NCBI GenBank assembly: GCA_937877455.1 | Contig: CALFIU010000100.1 | Location: 32,929-96,928, forward strand | Direction of reading: 5' to 3' | Length of the DNA: 64,000 nt | Source: an uncultured Bacteroidales bacterium | GTDB lineage: Bacteria; Bacteroidota; Bacteroidia; Bacteroidales; UBA3824 | Shown here: positions 7,256 to 16,826 of the stretch, piece after piece | How the letters are laid out: each line of letters begins with the position of its first letter | How positions within the stretch are numbered: position 1 is the first letter of the stretch | The notes under the pieces: model-generated | The model's input: only the letters and a program-made list of their open reading frames with translations | The model's database searches: none | What the model was told of the DNA's origin: nothing | Translations under genes and position numbers: made by a program

Positions 7256-9034
7256 TTAATGGGTTGCATCCCACTTATCCCACTTCGACTTTGCCTTTCC
7301 TGTTGTTGGGTCAATCTCATTGCCGTTTTCATCCCAAGACTTCCCAGACTTGTTCTTTCTACCGCGTGCCGTTGCTACGCTACCTTTTGTGCGTTTCCTT
7401 GCCCGACCTTTCGTTGTGGTTTTATTACCATTTTCGTCGGTAGAAGTGGAAGTCGTTGTTTCCTGTGTGTAGTCGGCTTCGATTTCCGCAAGAGCCTCAG
7501 CCTGTCTGATGGAGATTTCCGACTGGATTTCAAGTTTCTGCTCTGTAAGTAGCAGTTCATGTTCTTGTTCAGCCTTCTTTTCAGCCTGTATGCGCTCCCA
7601 TTCTTGTGGTGTGCTGTACGGCAGTTTCTCTGATGCTGTCTGCTTTGAGAGGAAGCCACCCACAACTGCTGTGTTGAGGTTTGTGGTCAGCTCAGTAATG
7701 TTGAGGTGGATATACGGCTCAATGTAGTGTCGAATGTTTGTGTTGAGGAACGCCAGACGGTTTTCGCTTTCAATACCATATCCCCAAGTAAAAATGTCAA
7801 TCATCTTGTCAACACAGCCGTCGTATTCCTGTGCGTCGGTCATAGCCTTCTCGTATGCGTCGGAATACATGATTTTGAGTGAAACACCAGGCGTATCGCC
7901 AGACTTCAGTTCTGGTGTCTTCACTGCGAATGACTGCTTGTAGATGTTGTCTTCGAGTTTGTCAAGTTCTGCCTTGTATGCGTTGCTTGCATCCTGACGG
8001 TTGAGGAAACCGATTTCTCCGTCTGAAGGCAGTAGCATGATCTTGGAGGCATAGGACATATCCTTTGTAGTCACTTCCTCACTTCCCTCACCTTTGACAT
8101 ACATGATAGGAAGGCCGAAGTCGTGGTTGCTGTGTGCGAGGTTAGAGAAAGCAATCTCATAGTTTTCGATTGTCTCTTCAGAGAACGTCCAGCACGGTCC
8201 GTTTTCGTCTCGCATGTATGCAACGGGTATCGTGTCGAAGCCGTGTGGCTCCATCCATTCCAGTTTGTAGCCGTCGGTTGAGAAAAGTTTGAAGATAAGT
8301 TGTTTTGCTTTCTCCAATAAGTTTTTCGGGTCGCCATCAGCCACGAAACGATAGTAGTAGGTATCATCCCATACGTCAATGTATCGTTTTGTTACACTTC
8401 CGTCTTCCGAGTAGTTGCAATACGTTCTTGCGAATGTACTGAGTTTTCCTGTGCGCAAATCGTAGTGCGGGAATAGTTTGTCACCATTGAGGAAAGACAA
8501 AACTTTCCAGCCAAACTCACCTTTGTCAAGGAATCCGACGAAAGCACCGTCACCTGTTGCTTTGACAGACTTTGCCAGTTGATACCATGCAACCTCCATG
8601 TTTTTGTTCGCCCATCCATTTCTGAACTCATTGAACACTTCGGTAGTTTCTTCCGTCACGCTCTTGTCAGAAAGTTCAAACTGAATGTCGTTGCCGCAAA
8701 GATGTGTGAGGTGTTTAACGAGAATGATTTGTTGGAACGAGAAAGCGTAACGAGGAATCTCCTGAATATACCACTTCCCATCTTCCTCATTCTGTTGCCA
8801 AACATCTGGGAACAGTTCTTTGTCGTTGATCAGATGCCCCGCAGGGTCAAGTTCACGCAAGAAGTCTTCTTGTGTAACAATCTTCCTGTGCAGGGAGTCG
8901 TGTGTGATAGGAACTTCCGAAACATTGTTCCAGATGTAACCATGATCATAGTGACCATCGGGTAAGACGCGAGTAAAAGGCTTCTTTGTAAGAATGTCTC
9001 TTAACTGCTGTGTTTGTGTGAACTTTTCAGCCAT
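7256..9034 (-). CDS. Portal protein
   Basis: The 592-residue protein forms the dodecameric ring at one capsid vertex through which DNA is packaged. It resembles the SPP1 gp6/phage portal group: an N-terminal region, a central stem/wing (for example ATGDGAFVGFLDKG), and a long basic Lys/Arg/Thr-rich C-terminal tail. It starts 17 bases after the terL stop and is followed by the MuF-like gene, so terL, portal and MuF form a classical packaging operon. The low-complexity tail (about residues 520-592) is likely disordered. Confidence 0.85.
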   Translation of the reverse strand: MAEKFTQTQQLRDILTKKPFTRVLPDGHYDHGYIWNNVSEVPITHDSLHRKIVTQEDFLRELDPAGHLINDKELFPDVWQQNEEDGKWYIQEIPRYAFSFQQIILVKHLTHLCGNDIQFELSDKSVTEETTEVFNEFRNGWANKNMEVAWYQLAKSVKATGDGAFVGFLDKGEFGWKVLSFLNGDKLFPHYDLRTGKLSTFARTYCNYSEDGSVTKRYIDVWDDTYYYRFVADGDPKNLLEKAKQLIFKLFSTDGYKLEWMEPHGFDTIPVAYMRDENGPCWTFSEETIENYEIAFSNLAHSNHDFGLPIMYVKGEGSEEVTTKDMSYASKIMLLPSDGEIGFLNRQDASNAYKAELDKLEDNIYKQSFAVKTPELKSGDTPGVSLKIMYSDAYEKAMTDAQEYDGCVDKMIDIFTWGYGIESENRLAFLNTNIRHYIEPYIHLNITELTTNLNTAVVGGFLSKQTASEKLPYSTPQEWERIQAEKKAEQEHELLLTEQKLEIQSEISIRQAEALAEIEADYTQETTTSTSTDENGNKTTTKGRARKRTKGSVATARGRKNKSGKSWDENGNEIDPTTGKAKSKWDKWDATH

Positions 9035-9051
9035 ATCTATTTGTGTTTATG

Positions 9052-11802
9052 TTATTGTCTTGGTGATAGTTTTCTGATAGTTCTTATGCGGCTTCTGCCA
9101 CCTTTGTTTTGTAGCCATTTCGGAACGACCGCCTGTGTATGCTTTATGTCGAATATCTCTCGCATGAAGAGAGCCTCAAAGAAGTCAGGTGAATGTCCTA
9201 CGACCGCCTTGTTTTTCATTTGCTCTTTGTGGATAAGACACCAACCCTTATCTTCTTTCGACATGTCCTGTTTTACGCATTTGCGTTCAATCTGAAGAAT
9301 GTCGTAAAGAGTTTTTGTTTCCTTTCCGATTTTGTATTTTCTGCGAAGAAGAGTTGGCTCAATGCTCCATCCCTCTTGCTGCGTTCTTTCTGCAAACTTA
9401 TACGCGCACTGCGATTTCTTGTTATCGTACAGGTATTTGTCTTTCAAGTCAACCGCCTCTTGGTTGTTGAACTTGACAGCACTTGGAAACGCGCCTTTCA
9501 AAACCTGCCCCATACCATTCAAGTCATAAGCGAAATTCTGTTCCAAAACTCCCCATTCCTGTAGTTTTGCTTTCAGTAGGTTCACGGTAGTAAACGGGTC
9601 TCGGCGACAGACATAGACATCGGCTACATGGTGTCCTATCCAGAACCATGTCACACAGTTGTCACCACCATCACCTGCCACGTCGCAAGTTGCGCGTCGA
9701 ACTTTGTCGCCCACCATCTGCGCGTTCTGAAAGATTTTGTCGAGGTGATGTGCCTGAATCATATCGTCGCCCATCTTTATGATATCCCAGTTTCCGTCAA
9801 ACTCCCTTGCTCGGATTTCTGGCGGCTGGTTCAGCAGCGATGCTATATACCCCGGGTCGTTCTTCAGCAGAGCCTTGTTGTCTTTCAAACTTGCTTTGAT
9901 GAAAGTTACCGACTTCACGAAGAAAGAAGTCTTTGTGTAGCCGTATTGTTCCCAATCGGGGTCCCAGGCATCATCAATGAGGTCTTTGCATTGTTCGTAA
10001 ACTTCTTCTGGAGTGTCACCCCAAATAATGTTGTCAACAGAATCGTCCGGCATATAGCAGTACCGAACAACTCCGTCACGTTCTGGAATCGCAAAACCTT
10101 TTCTTTCTGGGTGAGTTTTTCCGTCTGAATACACGGTGTCAACTTTTCCAATCCACCAATCCACAAACTTTCTCAACCATGAAAGCGGGTCTGGGTTGCA
10201 AGTTCCGAGAATGCGCGAATGCACTCCGACCGTGTTTCGGTTTGAAGTCATAAGGAACTTGAACATTTCAAACGGCATTTGCGGCAGCTCGTCGATACCG
10301 ATGTACGCAAACTGTTGACCACGAAACTTTGTGTCGAAGTCAGACATTGGCATGTCGTAGATGGTAAGACCAAGTTTTGCACCCGTCTTGAAGTTCCAAG
10401 TCATATCATCTTTCGACTTGTTGTAGCGGCCAAGGTGGTTGAACCAGCGTTTACTTTCGTTGATGATATTCTCGAAATCGTCTTTGTTTTTTCGGAAGAT
10501 TATGCCATTGAAATGTTTGTTGCGAATGTCGTACATCGGCTCCATGAGCATCGTCACGGTGTTGTGGTTGATGGTGTAGCCGTCGGTCATATACAGATGG
10601 TCTCTGCCCGTGACGGTAATGCAACGGCAGTTCTGCTTTGTCTTTCCTTTCTTGATATAAAGAAGTTTCTTTGTCAATATATTCCTTTCTGAAGGAGTTG
10701 TAGGAGTCTTTGCGTTGACGTGCGCCCGTGACTTGAAATTAGTTCTTGCAAACAATTCTCCATCGTCAGGTGCGACAAACGAAACTTTCCAATATCCTAT
10801 CTTTGCAGGATCATCGTCAATCTGTGAAACTCTCGCCCAAATTCCGAGTGAGCGTGCTACTTCTGCAATATCTTCAATCAGCAGTTTATTTGGCAAGGCA
10901 AGGTACGGGTGTTTGTGCATAGAACGTCCGTTCTTGAACATGACACCACGCAGATACTCCCACCTTGCGGCTACCGATGCAGTCTTGTATTCAGGTGGAA
11001 TCCTTGCAGGTTGTCTTGAACGGCTTGTAGTAATCTTTCTGCGGTTCTCATCCGTCAGTCCTCTCAGATACCAATTCCCGTCACGTCTGCTTGTTCTGAC
11101 TTTGTAGCCCATTGCGCGAAACTTGTTACACAGGAAGTAATCGCTTTCAAGAGCGACACCCACTTTGTCGAAGTGCCAGAATCCAGTTCCACTGATATAA
11201 CCGAGGATGAACGGATGCAATGGCAGGTCAATAGCCGTCTTTTTCTCATTCAGTTCTACTTCGCCGCAAAGAGGAATCTCAACAAAGTCTGTCTTTCCTC
11301 TACGCAGAGAAAGCGGGTAAGGTCTGTCTATGGCATAATTATCCATGATTTCCCTTGCAGTCATTTCATGGAAGTCTTCACTGCTATTCGTCCGCGCCCA
11401 GAACCTATGATTATCCATGCAGGTTATGCTTGTTCCATCGTCGAAGTGGAAGATATAAACTGTGTTTTCCCCTTGCTCGAAGATGTTGCTCACTTTCTGC
11501 ACCCCATTATACGGCGTACAGATGAGGTCTCCGACTTCGAGATCCCCCATCTTTCTGAATCCAGACGGCGTAGCAACAGGTGTAGCATAGGTGTTTGCTT
11601 TGCCACCGCCTCTGTTGCCTCCAAAAACGATGATGTCAGCCACACAGCTCAGTCCAAACTCCTGTGCGCCTTTTTGAGCGATGAAGAAGTTAGACTCCTT
11701 TTTGCTACTCTCTCTGGCTCGCAGTTGTTCGATATATCTGTGTGAATAGATGGGCTTTCCATCTTTCGTATGTAGTCCAGTTAAACCGTTCTGTTCGCTC
11801 AT
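9052..11802 (-). CDS. terL: Terminase large subunit with an inserted intein
   Basis: This is the ATP-driven DNA-packaging motor and headful nuclease. The host protein is about 570 residues after splicing. Its Walker A motif GGNRGGGK-T is interrupted after Lys68 by an intein (residues 69-414), and Thr415 restores GKT. Walker B is YIGIDE, and the nuclease domain shows CDVAGDGGD followed by the expected beta strands. The start at 11,802 is preferred because the longer frame begins in an A/T-rich promoter-like region. Splicing should be needed for ATPase activity, since the P-loop is split. A -7 box lies about 20 bases upstream. Confidence 0.92.
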   Translation of the reverse strand: MSEQNGLTGLHTKDGKPIYSHRYIEQLRARESSKKESNFFIAQKGAQEFGLSCVADIIVFGGNRGGGKANTYATPVATPSGFRKMGDLEVGDLICTPYNGVQKVSNIFEQGENTVYIFHFDDGTSITCMDNHRFWARTNSSEDFHEMTAREIMDNYAIDRPYPLSLRRGKTDFVEIPLCGEVELNEKKTAIDLPLHPFILGYISGTGFWHFDKVGVALESDYFLCNKFRAMGYKVRTSRRDGNWYLRGLTDENRRKITTSRSRQPARIPPEYKTASVAARWEYLRGVMFKNGRSMHKHPYLALPNKLLIEDIAEVARSLGIWARVSQIDDDPAKIGYWKVSFVAPDDGELFARTNFKSRAHVNAKTPTTPSERNILTKKLLYIKKGKTKQNCRCITVTGRDHLYMTDGYTINHNTVTMLMEPMYDIRNKHFNGIIFRKNKDDFENIINESKRWFNHLGRYNKSKDDMTWNFKTGAKLGLTIYDMPMSDFDTKFRGQQFAYIGIDELPQMPFEMFKFLMTSNRNTVGVHSRILGTCNPDPLSWLRKFVDWWIGKVDTVYSDGKTHPERKGFAIPERDGVVRYCYMPDDSVDNIIWGDTPEEVYEQCKDLIDDAWDPDWEQYGYTKTSFFVKSVTFIKASLKDNKALLKNDPGYIASLLNQPPEIRAREFDGNWDIIKMGDDMIQAHHLDKIFQNAQMVGDKVRRATCDVAGDGGDNCVTWFWIGHHVADVYVCRRDPFTTVNLLKAKLQEWGVLEQNFAYDLNGMGQVLKGAFPSAVKFNNQEAVDLKDKYLYDNKKSQCAYKFAERTQQEGWSIEPTLLRRKYKIGKETKTLYDILQIERKCVKQDMSKEDKGWCLIHKEQMKNKAVVGHSPDFFEALFMREIFDIKHTQAVVPKWLQNKGGRSRIRTIRKLSPRQ
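10561..11598 (-). other. Intein in the terminase Walker A motif
   Basis: The 346-residue element begins with Ala (ANTYATPV) and ends with TINHN before Thr. Block A/B features are visible: TPSGFRKMGDLEVGDLI near the start and DDGTSITCMDNHRFW, a Hint-type TxxH-like block, around residues 121-135. The C-terminal block reads DHLYMTDGYTINHN. Between them are two degenerate LAGLIDADG-like motifs (LGYISGTGF about 200-208 and YLRGVMFKNG about 283-292), in which the catalytic acidic residues are replaced. It therefore looks like an Ala1-type splicing-competent intein with a dead homing endonuclease. Confidence 0.85.
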
Positions 11803-11822
11803 AAAATATTTACATTTTTGGC

Positions 11823-11830
11823 ACAAAGGT
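11823..11830 (-). promoter_or_regulatory. Possible -7 box of the packaging operon
   Basis: TACCTTTG on the - strand fits the Bacteroidetes -7 consensus TAnnTTTG and lies about 20 bases before the terL start. No clear TTTG -33 box is seen at the right distance, so it may need an activator. Confidence 0.4.
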
Positions 11831-11915
11831 AGTTCGCAAACGACTCTATAACATCTTTTTTGCTTGGAAAACAAAACATTTCCAAAATAAAATATCTTTA
11901 CAAGTTTGTTCTCAG

Positions 11916-11925
11916 TATAATTTTG
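11916..11925 (+). promoter_or_regulatory. Possible promoter of the head operon
   Basis: TATAATTTTG fits the -7 consensus and lies about 70 bases before the scaffold start. The -33 region is poor. The leader carries a small hairpin, CAGAC-loop-GTCTG, near 11,947-11,963. The region between the two divergent operons (11,803-11,995) contains no gene. Confidence 0.4.
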
Positions 11926-11995
11926 CGGAAAAATCATTACAGGCACAGACAAAAAAGGTCTGTTCAACCAACACAAAAACTAAACATTTTACGAC

Positions 11996-12826
11996 ATGGA
12001 GAAAGACATTCTCATTCAGAACTTGAAGACCAAGGTTGGAGAAGACAACGCGAAGGTCATTAGTGACAAGACATTTGACGGTATTGCCGAAAGTGTCTTA
12101 CCAATGTTTGCCGACGACTCGAAGATTACCGACGAGACGTGGAAATTGCCCGTAGCCACACTGATTCAGTTTGCCGGACAGAAGCGTTTCGACGAAAAGG
12201 CATTCACCGAGAAGTTCAAGGAAGACTACGCCAAGGAGTACGCCACCCAGCATGAGAAAGATGTTGAGGGTCGTATCAATGCGGCAGTAGCCAAGGCATT
12301 GGAAGACTACAAGAAGGAACACCCTGAGAATGGTGGTGGCAATGGTGGTAACGGTGGTACATCTACCTACGATCTTGACACGAAAGTACAGGACGCAGTG
12401 AAGAAGGCACTGGAAGGACTTACTGGCGCAGAAAGTGAGTTTGGCAAGATGACTGCTACCATGACCAGCTTTATGAAGTCACAGATTGAGCGGGAGAAAA
12501 CCGCAACGCTCAACAGCGTAAAGTCCGAGCTCAAGAAGCACCTTATCGCACTGAAGGCCAACAACGAGGCATGTATTGACGATGCTTTGGATGACATCGA
12601 ATACGGTGAAAACCCGACATTCGAAGGTCTGAAACAATCGGCAGTGTCAGCCTACGAGAAACGTTACAAGCGTTACTACGCAGACGGCGGCAAGCCTTTC
12701 GGCGGCGACGGCACTGGAGGAAACAGTGGCGGCAGTGATTTCGTCAAGGAACGCATTGCGAGGTTGCAGCAAGAGGCAAAGGACAACGCCAACTACGCCA
12801 CCGAACAAGAGAAGACCTTTGTTTGA
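11996..12826 (+). CDS. Putative capsid scaffolding protein
   Basis: The 276-residue protein is mostly helical and strongly charged, with two glycine-rich linkers (about residues 111-121 and 240-252), and lies two genes before the major capsid gene. This size, composition and position fit a scaffold that directs capsid assembly. No protease motif is visible, so it would leave the capsid or be cut by another enzyme. The assignment is mainly from context. Confidence 0.65.
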   Translation: MEKDILIQNLKTKVGEDNAKVISDKTFDGIAESVLPMFADDSKITDETWKLPVATLIQFAGQKRFDEKAFTEKFKEDYAKEYATQHEKDVEGRINAAVAKALEDYKKEHPENGGGNGGNGGTSTYDLDTKVQDAVKKALEGLTGAESEFGKMTATMTSFMKSQIEREKTATLNSVKSELKKHLIALKANNEACIDDALDDIEYGENPTFEGLKQSAVSAYEKRYKRYYADGGKPFGGDGTGGNSGGSDFVKERIARLQQEAKDNANYATEQEKTFV

Positions 12827-12828
12827 TT

Positions 12829-12847
12829 CTCGCGGGAAACCCGCGAG
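12829..12847. repeat. Intergenic stem-loop
   Basis: CTCGCGGG-AAA-CCCGCGAG is a perfect 8-pair hairpin just after the scaffold stop. It has no T-run, so it is more likely an RNA-processing or stability element than a terminator. Confidence 0.5.
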
Positions 12848-12896
12848 CACGAACAGGACTTGAAACAGAACACAAACAATTCAAACACAAAGTAAC

Positions 12897-13709
12897 ATGA
12901 GACAAGGAACTATCAACAACTACATTAAGTTCAGCAAGAGCTTTGGTGGTGTCCGCAAGTGCTACGAGGGCAAGCCGACGATTGCCGTCGGTGGTTTCAT
13001 GTGCGAGCCCACTCTGATGCCCGTTGCTCCTAACGTCATGGCTGCTGGAACACTTGTCTATGCCGATGAGCAGGCTCGTACCATTGTTCCTATCTACACT
13101 TTCAAGGTGAAGAGTGTTGACGCAAGCGAAAACAAGATCACCATTGAGAAGTTTGAGACTGGAACCATCGCCAAGGTGGGTATGAAGTTGCTCGTTGTCG
13201 GTTCTGACTTGGCCCAGGCTGTGAGCAATCTCAGCACCGTCATTGCCATTGACAGCAGCAATGCTGACTATGACGTTCTTACCGTAGATGCCGTTTCCAC
13301 AGGCGGCTCGACCTCTTACACGGAGGTAACAGACACTACGGGCAAGAACCCGAAGACAGAGGGTTGGTATGAGGACAATGCAGGTGCAACCCTTACCACC
13401 GACGAGACCCCCGACAACCAGAAGACCTACTACAAGAAGGTCGTAACCTCTGGTACTGCTTTCGTTGCACAGGGTGACGTTCTTGCAGAAGCCGAGTCTG
13501 CTTCTGTGAAGAAAATCAAGGCCATCCCCAACGGTTTGACCTACTGTGACAACGTACTCGACCCCGATGCTTATGCCATCGACATCGACTACATCTGGAA
13601 CTGCATGGAGAAGCCCGTGTTGGAGCGTCGTATGCCCCCTCTCACAGCCAGTCTGAAGAAGGCTCTTCGTGACAACGAGTGCTATTTCCGTTTCTCAAAC
13701 CGCAAGTAA
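12897..13709 (+). CDS. Putative head fibre/decoration protein
   Basis: The 270-residue protein has an N-terminal beta-rich part (FKVKSVDASENKITIEKFE), a Ser/Thr-rich insertion (about residues 140-190) and a hydrophilic C-terminus. Sitting between scaffold and major capsid, it fits a capsid decoration or head fibre protein. Function comes from position and composition only. Confidence 0.5.
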   Translation: MRQGTINNYIKFSKSFGGVRKCYEGKPTIAVGGFMCEPTLMPVAPNVMAAGTLVYADEQARTIVPIYTFKVKSVDASENKITIEKFETGTIAKVGMKLLVVGSDLAQAVSNLSTVIAIDSSNADYDVLTVDAVSTGGSTSYTEVTDTTGKNPKTEGWYEDNAGATLTTDETPDNQKTYYKKVVTSGTAFVAQGDVLAEAESASVKKIKAIPNGLTYCDNVLDPDAYAIDIDYIWNCMEKPVLERRMPPLTASLKKALRDNECYFRFSNRK

Positions 13710-13729
13710 ACTAAAAAGGAGATTAGATT

Positions 13730-14893
13730 ATGAGAGACATGAATCTTTATGGTATCAGCGGTCTGCATCAGTATGTGGACGCTGAGAACTTCGGTCTGAT
13801 CCTCGACAACGTGAACGCCAAGTACAACCGTGCAATCTGGCGTCAGTTTGCTTCGTGGGGAGAGCCGACCGACGATCGTGAATGGAAGCAGGGTATCAAG
13901 AAGACCCCGATTCTGGTACGTGCCAGCGTGCTTGGTACGCATTCCGGCAAGCCGCAGCGCAGCACAATGGGCTGGGAGTTCTACGGTGGAACACTGCCGC
14001 AGGTAGGTCACGGCTTCAACATCACCAAGGATGATATGATTGAGTTGCGTAAGGCTGCAAAGCTCCGCAACGTTACCTTTGGCGAGGCTCTGACAGACAG
14101 CTTCATCTACAACTCCGATGCCATGCTGGGTGGTGTTCACAACGAACTTTCCTACATGGTTATGCAAGCCATGTCAACAGGCGAAATCCACGACGTAGCC
14201 GTTGACGGTGCTCGTTACGACTTCAAGTTCCAGATTCCCGACGAGAACTTCCTTGCACCCGAAAGCGGCAAGGAATGGTACATTTGGGACACCACTGGTG
14301 CTACCCCTGTGCTGAAAGCCAATACCAATGCCGATGTCGTAGAGGACATCCTGACCTTCCAGAAGTATCTTACCGATACTCTCAACCTTGGTGTTGACCA
14401 CTGGAAGTTGTCGAAGGATTTGCTGGATAAGATTGTCCTGCATCCCTCTGTTGTGACCGCATTCAAGGCAAGCAAGAACTACTACAACCCCTCACAGGTC
14501 AAGGTGGTTCGCACCGATGTTCTTGACTGGTTGCACAACGACATGAAGGTATGGCCGTTCCAGGAGATTGACTTCAAGTCGCGTCACGAGGAAGACGGCA
14601 AGCCCGTTGCCGATGCACCCGCATTCGACATTCACAACATGGTTGCCGCAAGCCGCGCATATCGCCCCTTCGAAATGAAGTGCATGAACAGCATTCTCAT
14701 CGACCGTGTGAAGATGGGTGGTCTTGACCCCTCTACCCGCTACTCATTCGTTGAGGGTCGTATTGCCGTGCGCAACTCATGGCAGGAAGACCCCATCCTG
14801 AATGTCATTGACTGCGAACTCTACGCTGGTCCCGTGTTCAACAACGTTCACGACTACGGTATTGCAACCGTATGGAAGGACTACGAGGGTTAA
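13730..14893 (+). CDS. Major capsid protein (HK97 fold)
   Basis: This 387-residue protein should form the capsid shell. It lies after scaffold and decoration genes and before the connectors, the standard order, and its length fits an uncleaved HK97-type capsid protein. It has an N-terminal helical arm, a central beta-rich region and a C-terminal segment with GRIAVRNSWQEDP. Codon use is strongly biased to frequent codons (AAG, GAC, GGT), as expected for a highly expressed protein. Confidence 0.82.
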   Translation: MRDMNLYGISGLHQYVDAENFGLILDNVNAKYNRAIWRQFASWGEPTDDREWKQGIKKTPILVRASVLGTHSGKPQRSTMGWEFYGGTLPQVGHGFNITKDDMIELRKAAKLRNVTFGEALTDSFIYNSDAMLGGVHNELSYMVMQAMSTGEIHDVAVDGARYDFKFQIPDENFLAPESGKEWYIWDTTGATPVLKANTNADVVEDILTFQKYLTDTLNLGVDHWKLSKDLLDKIVLHPSVVTAFKASKNYYNPSQVKVVRTDVLDWLHNDMKVWPFQEIDFKSRHEEDGKPVADAPAFDIHNMVAASRAYRPFEMKCMNSILIDRVKMGGLDPSTRYSFVEGRIAVRNSWQEDPILNVIDCELYAGPVFNNVHDYGIATVWKDYEG

Positions 14894-14913
14894 ACTCTAA
14901 CGTGACTTGACCC

Positions 14914-15327
14914 ATGGCCAACACCGAGAATCAGATCATCACCGCCGAGGAATACATCAAAAGTATTTCCCCGAATGCAGCCGTCAGTGAGAGTGCCGTC
15001 AAAGGTATTCTCATTGACGCTGGCATTGACGCTGGCACCCCTGCTACCGAATTGACGGAAAAGCAGAAAGACCTTGCACTTGCATACCTTTTGATTCGCA
15101 TAGCGTTCAATCCCATCATGTCGCAGAAAGTGACAGACAAGGATGGCGATTGGGAGCATTCGGAGGGTAGTGAGCAATGGTCTCGCTCGCAGTTGATGCA
15201 ATTTCTGATACTCGCCAGAGACCTCCTTGCAAAGTGGGGCATTACCGACGCTCGTATAGAGTCGCTTGCTCCCAAGTGGGGAATGAAAGGCTCTGGTTTC
15301 CATAAGATCCGCAGATACCCCAAGTAA
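14914..15327 (+). CDS. Putative head-tail connector
   Basis: The 137-residue helical protein lies directly after the capsid gene. Its order (EEYIKSISP, a central helix with LALAYLLIRIAFNPIM, then ITDARIESLAPKWG) fits gp6/adaptor-type connectors that bind under the portal. The assignment is from position and helical content. Confidence 0.5.
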   Translation: MANTENQIITAEEYIKSISPNAAVSESAVKGILIDAGIDAGTPATELTEKQKDLALAYLLIRIAFNPIMSQKVTDKDGDWEHSEGSEQWSRSQLMQFLILARDLLAKWGITDARIESLAPKWGMKGSGFHKIRRYPK

Positions 15328-15363
15328 CCGACGCTTGCAAACCGCGTCGCACACCAAACCGCT

Positions 15364-15807
15364 ATGACCAAAATTAACAATCCTCGTTTCCCTCATCGTT
15401 GCCGCATACTTCGCTATGCCGCAACCGAGCCGATGGAAGACCAAGCCAATGTGTCGGACTACGACCCGATGGCAGACGATCCTTTGGCAGACGAGTTGGA
15501 AGACACCGATGGAGAAAGCCTCGACGGTGAAACCGCCGAGAACCCAACCCAAGGTGTTACCGTAATCTATGAGGGAGAATGTCGGAGTGACAACCGTGAC
15601 ACTATATCGGACAATGGAGAAGTTATTGCTTCGTACATGACTCTCGCATTGCCTTTGAAACAGGATGAGTGGACGGAAGATAATATCCCGATGGAGGGTG
15701 ATAAGATTGAGTTACAGCGATTCGGTTACAAGGAATACGGATTGGTCATTGACAAACGCCCAAGCAATTTAGGAACCCACATACTCTGGAAATATGTCCG
15801 CAACTAA
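15364..15807 (+). CDS. Putative head closure (stopper) protein
   Basis: This 147-residue protein begins with PHRCRILRY, has an acidic insert (about residues 30-60), and ends with beta-strand segments including IELQRFGYKEYGLVIDKR. A small beta-barrel between adaptor and tail-completion genes fits a stopper of the SPP1 gp16/HK97 gp7 type. It overlaps the next gene by 14 bases. Confidence 0.5.
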   Translation: MTKINNPRFPHRCRILRYAATEPMEDQANVSDYDPMADDPLADELEDTDGESLDGETAENPTQGVTVIYEGECRSDNRDTISDNGEVIASYMTLALPLKQDEWTEDNIPMEGDKIELQRFGYKEYGLVIDKRPSNLGTHILWKYVRN

Positions 15808-16342
15808 CGCCACCATAGTACACACAGCCTTTGCAGACTATCGAAAGAAGATACTTGATGAAGTCGAGATACGCTGTCGAAAGTTCTGTACCGACTTATG
15901 TCAGGAGGCTATCAGAGCGCGAAAGGAAGCCGATGGAGCGCATAACTTCACAGGAAACCTAATCAACTCAATTGTTGTGTGTCTTTACAGAGAGAAGGAA
16001 CCTATCAATGCGTACTATGCAGCACAGTATGTGCCGAAAGCCATTCAAGTGAAGATGCGTGCGAGAAAGCGCAAGAGTTACCGTTTCAATCCCGACTACG
16101 ATGGTGACAAGAGCCATTACCTGCCAGAAGTGCAAACTAATGGTGGATGGGGAGAAGACGATGCACGAAACTTTTTCCAGCATTATGTGCCGCAAGGCAA
16201 TAACTTGTTTGACATCGTTGTAGCCTATCCCGTCGAGTACGGCGAATGGGTTGAAATGAAAAGAAGTACGACTGGTATCTTGCAGACCTACGCACATGCA
16301 GAGCAAGTTGGCGTGAGTTACTTAAAGTTGGTTAGGAAATAA
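15794..16342 (+). CDS. HK97 gp10-like tail completion/neck protein
   Basis: The 182-residue protein has a long N-terminal helix, FTGNLINSIVV (the TGxLxxSI motif typical of gp10-like proteins), and VAYPVEYGEWVEMKR near the end. These match the neck protein joining head and tail. Its position between stopper and tail terminator agrees. Confidence 0.72.
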   Translation: MSATNATIVHTAFADYRKKILDEVEIRCRKFCTDLCQEAIRARKEADGAHNFTGNLINSIVVCLYREKEPINAYYAAQYVPKAIQVKMRARKRKSYRFNPDYDGDKSHYLPEVQTNGGWGEDDARNFFQHYVPQGNNLFDIVVAYPVEYGEWVEMKRSTTGILQTYAHAEQVGVSYLKLVRK

Positions 16343-16343
16343 C

Positions 16344-16358
16344 GGCAATACAATTGCC
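16344..16358. repeat. Intergenic stem-loop GGCAAT-ATTGCC
   Basis: GGCAATACAATTGCC is one of four related hairpins with a GCAAT...ATTGC core, located two bases after the neck gene stop. It has no T-run. Confidence 0.5.
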
Positions 16359-16377
16359 GCTCAACAAACGAAGGAAT

Positions 16378-16791
16378 ATGGCAAAGAAATCACTCATCTA
16401 CCTTGTTTACAACGACCTTGTAAGTGCTGTGAGCGGTATCGGTAAGAAGACTTTTCTCGACCGTCCGAAGAATGGCACAGAGGAACTTGCAAACTTTGTT
16501 GTTGTTGACATACCTACGGAACTCCGTGGGCGTGTAAAGGGCGACTTCAACTTCACGGTAGATTGCTATGGTACTATTTCCGTATTCTGCAAGGCTAAGA
16601 CTGACAGCACACCGAACATCACCATGCAAAGTGAGTTGACCCAGAAGGTCTTAGACGTATTCCCGATTAACAGCAAGCATATCACGGCAAGCAGTCCGTC
16701 TGTACTCATGCAGGGCGAAGACGGCTATGGTTATCACGTCACGCAGATTACTTTCAAATTGAGAACCAAACTCAACGCGAGAGAAGTTTAA
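16378..16791 (+). CDS. Tail terminator protein
   Basis: The 137-residue protein has FVVVDIPTELRG and FNFTVDCYGTISVFCKAK strands and a C-terminal TQITFKLRTK strand, like gpU/gp17-type tail terminators that cap tube growth. It lies between the neck protein and tail tube genes, as expected. The ATG at 16,378 is preferred to an upstream TTG at 16,354, which would lie inside the hairpin. Confidence 0.65.
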   Translation: MAKKSLIYLVYNDLVSAVSGIGKKTFLDRPKNGTEELANFVVVDIPTELRGRVKGDFNFTVDCYGTISVFCKAKTDSTPNITMQSELTQKVLDVFPINSKHITASSPSVLMQGEDGYGYHVTQITFKLRTKLNAREV

Positions 16792-16826
16792 TAAACACAA
16801 CACAAACACTTTAACATATTACTATT

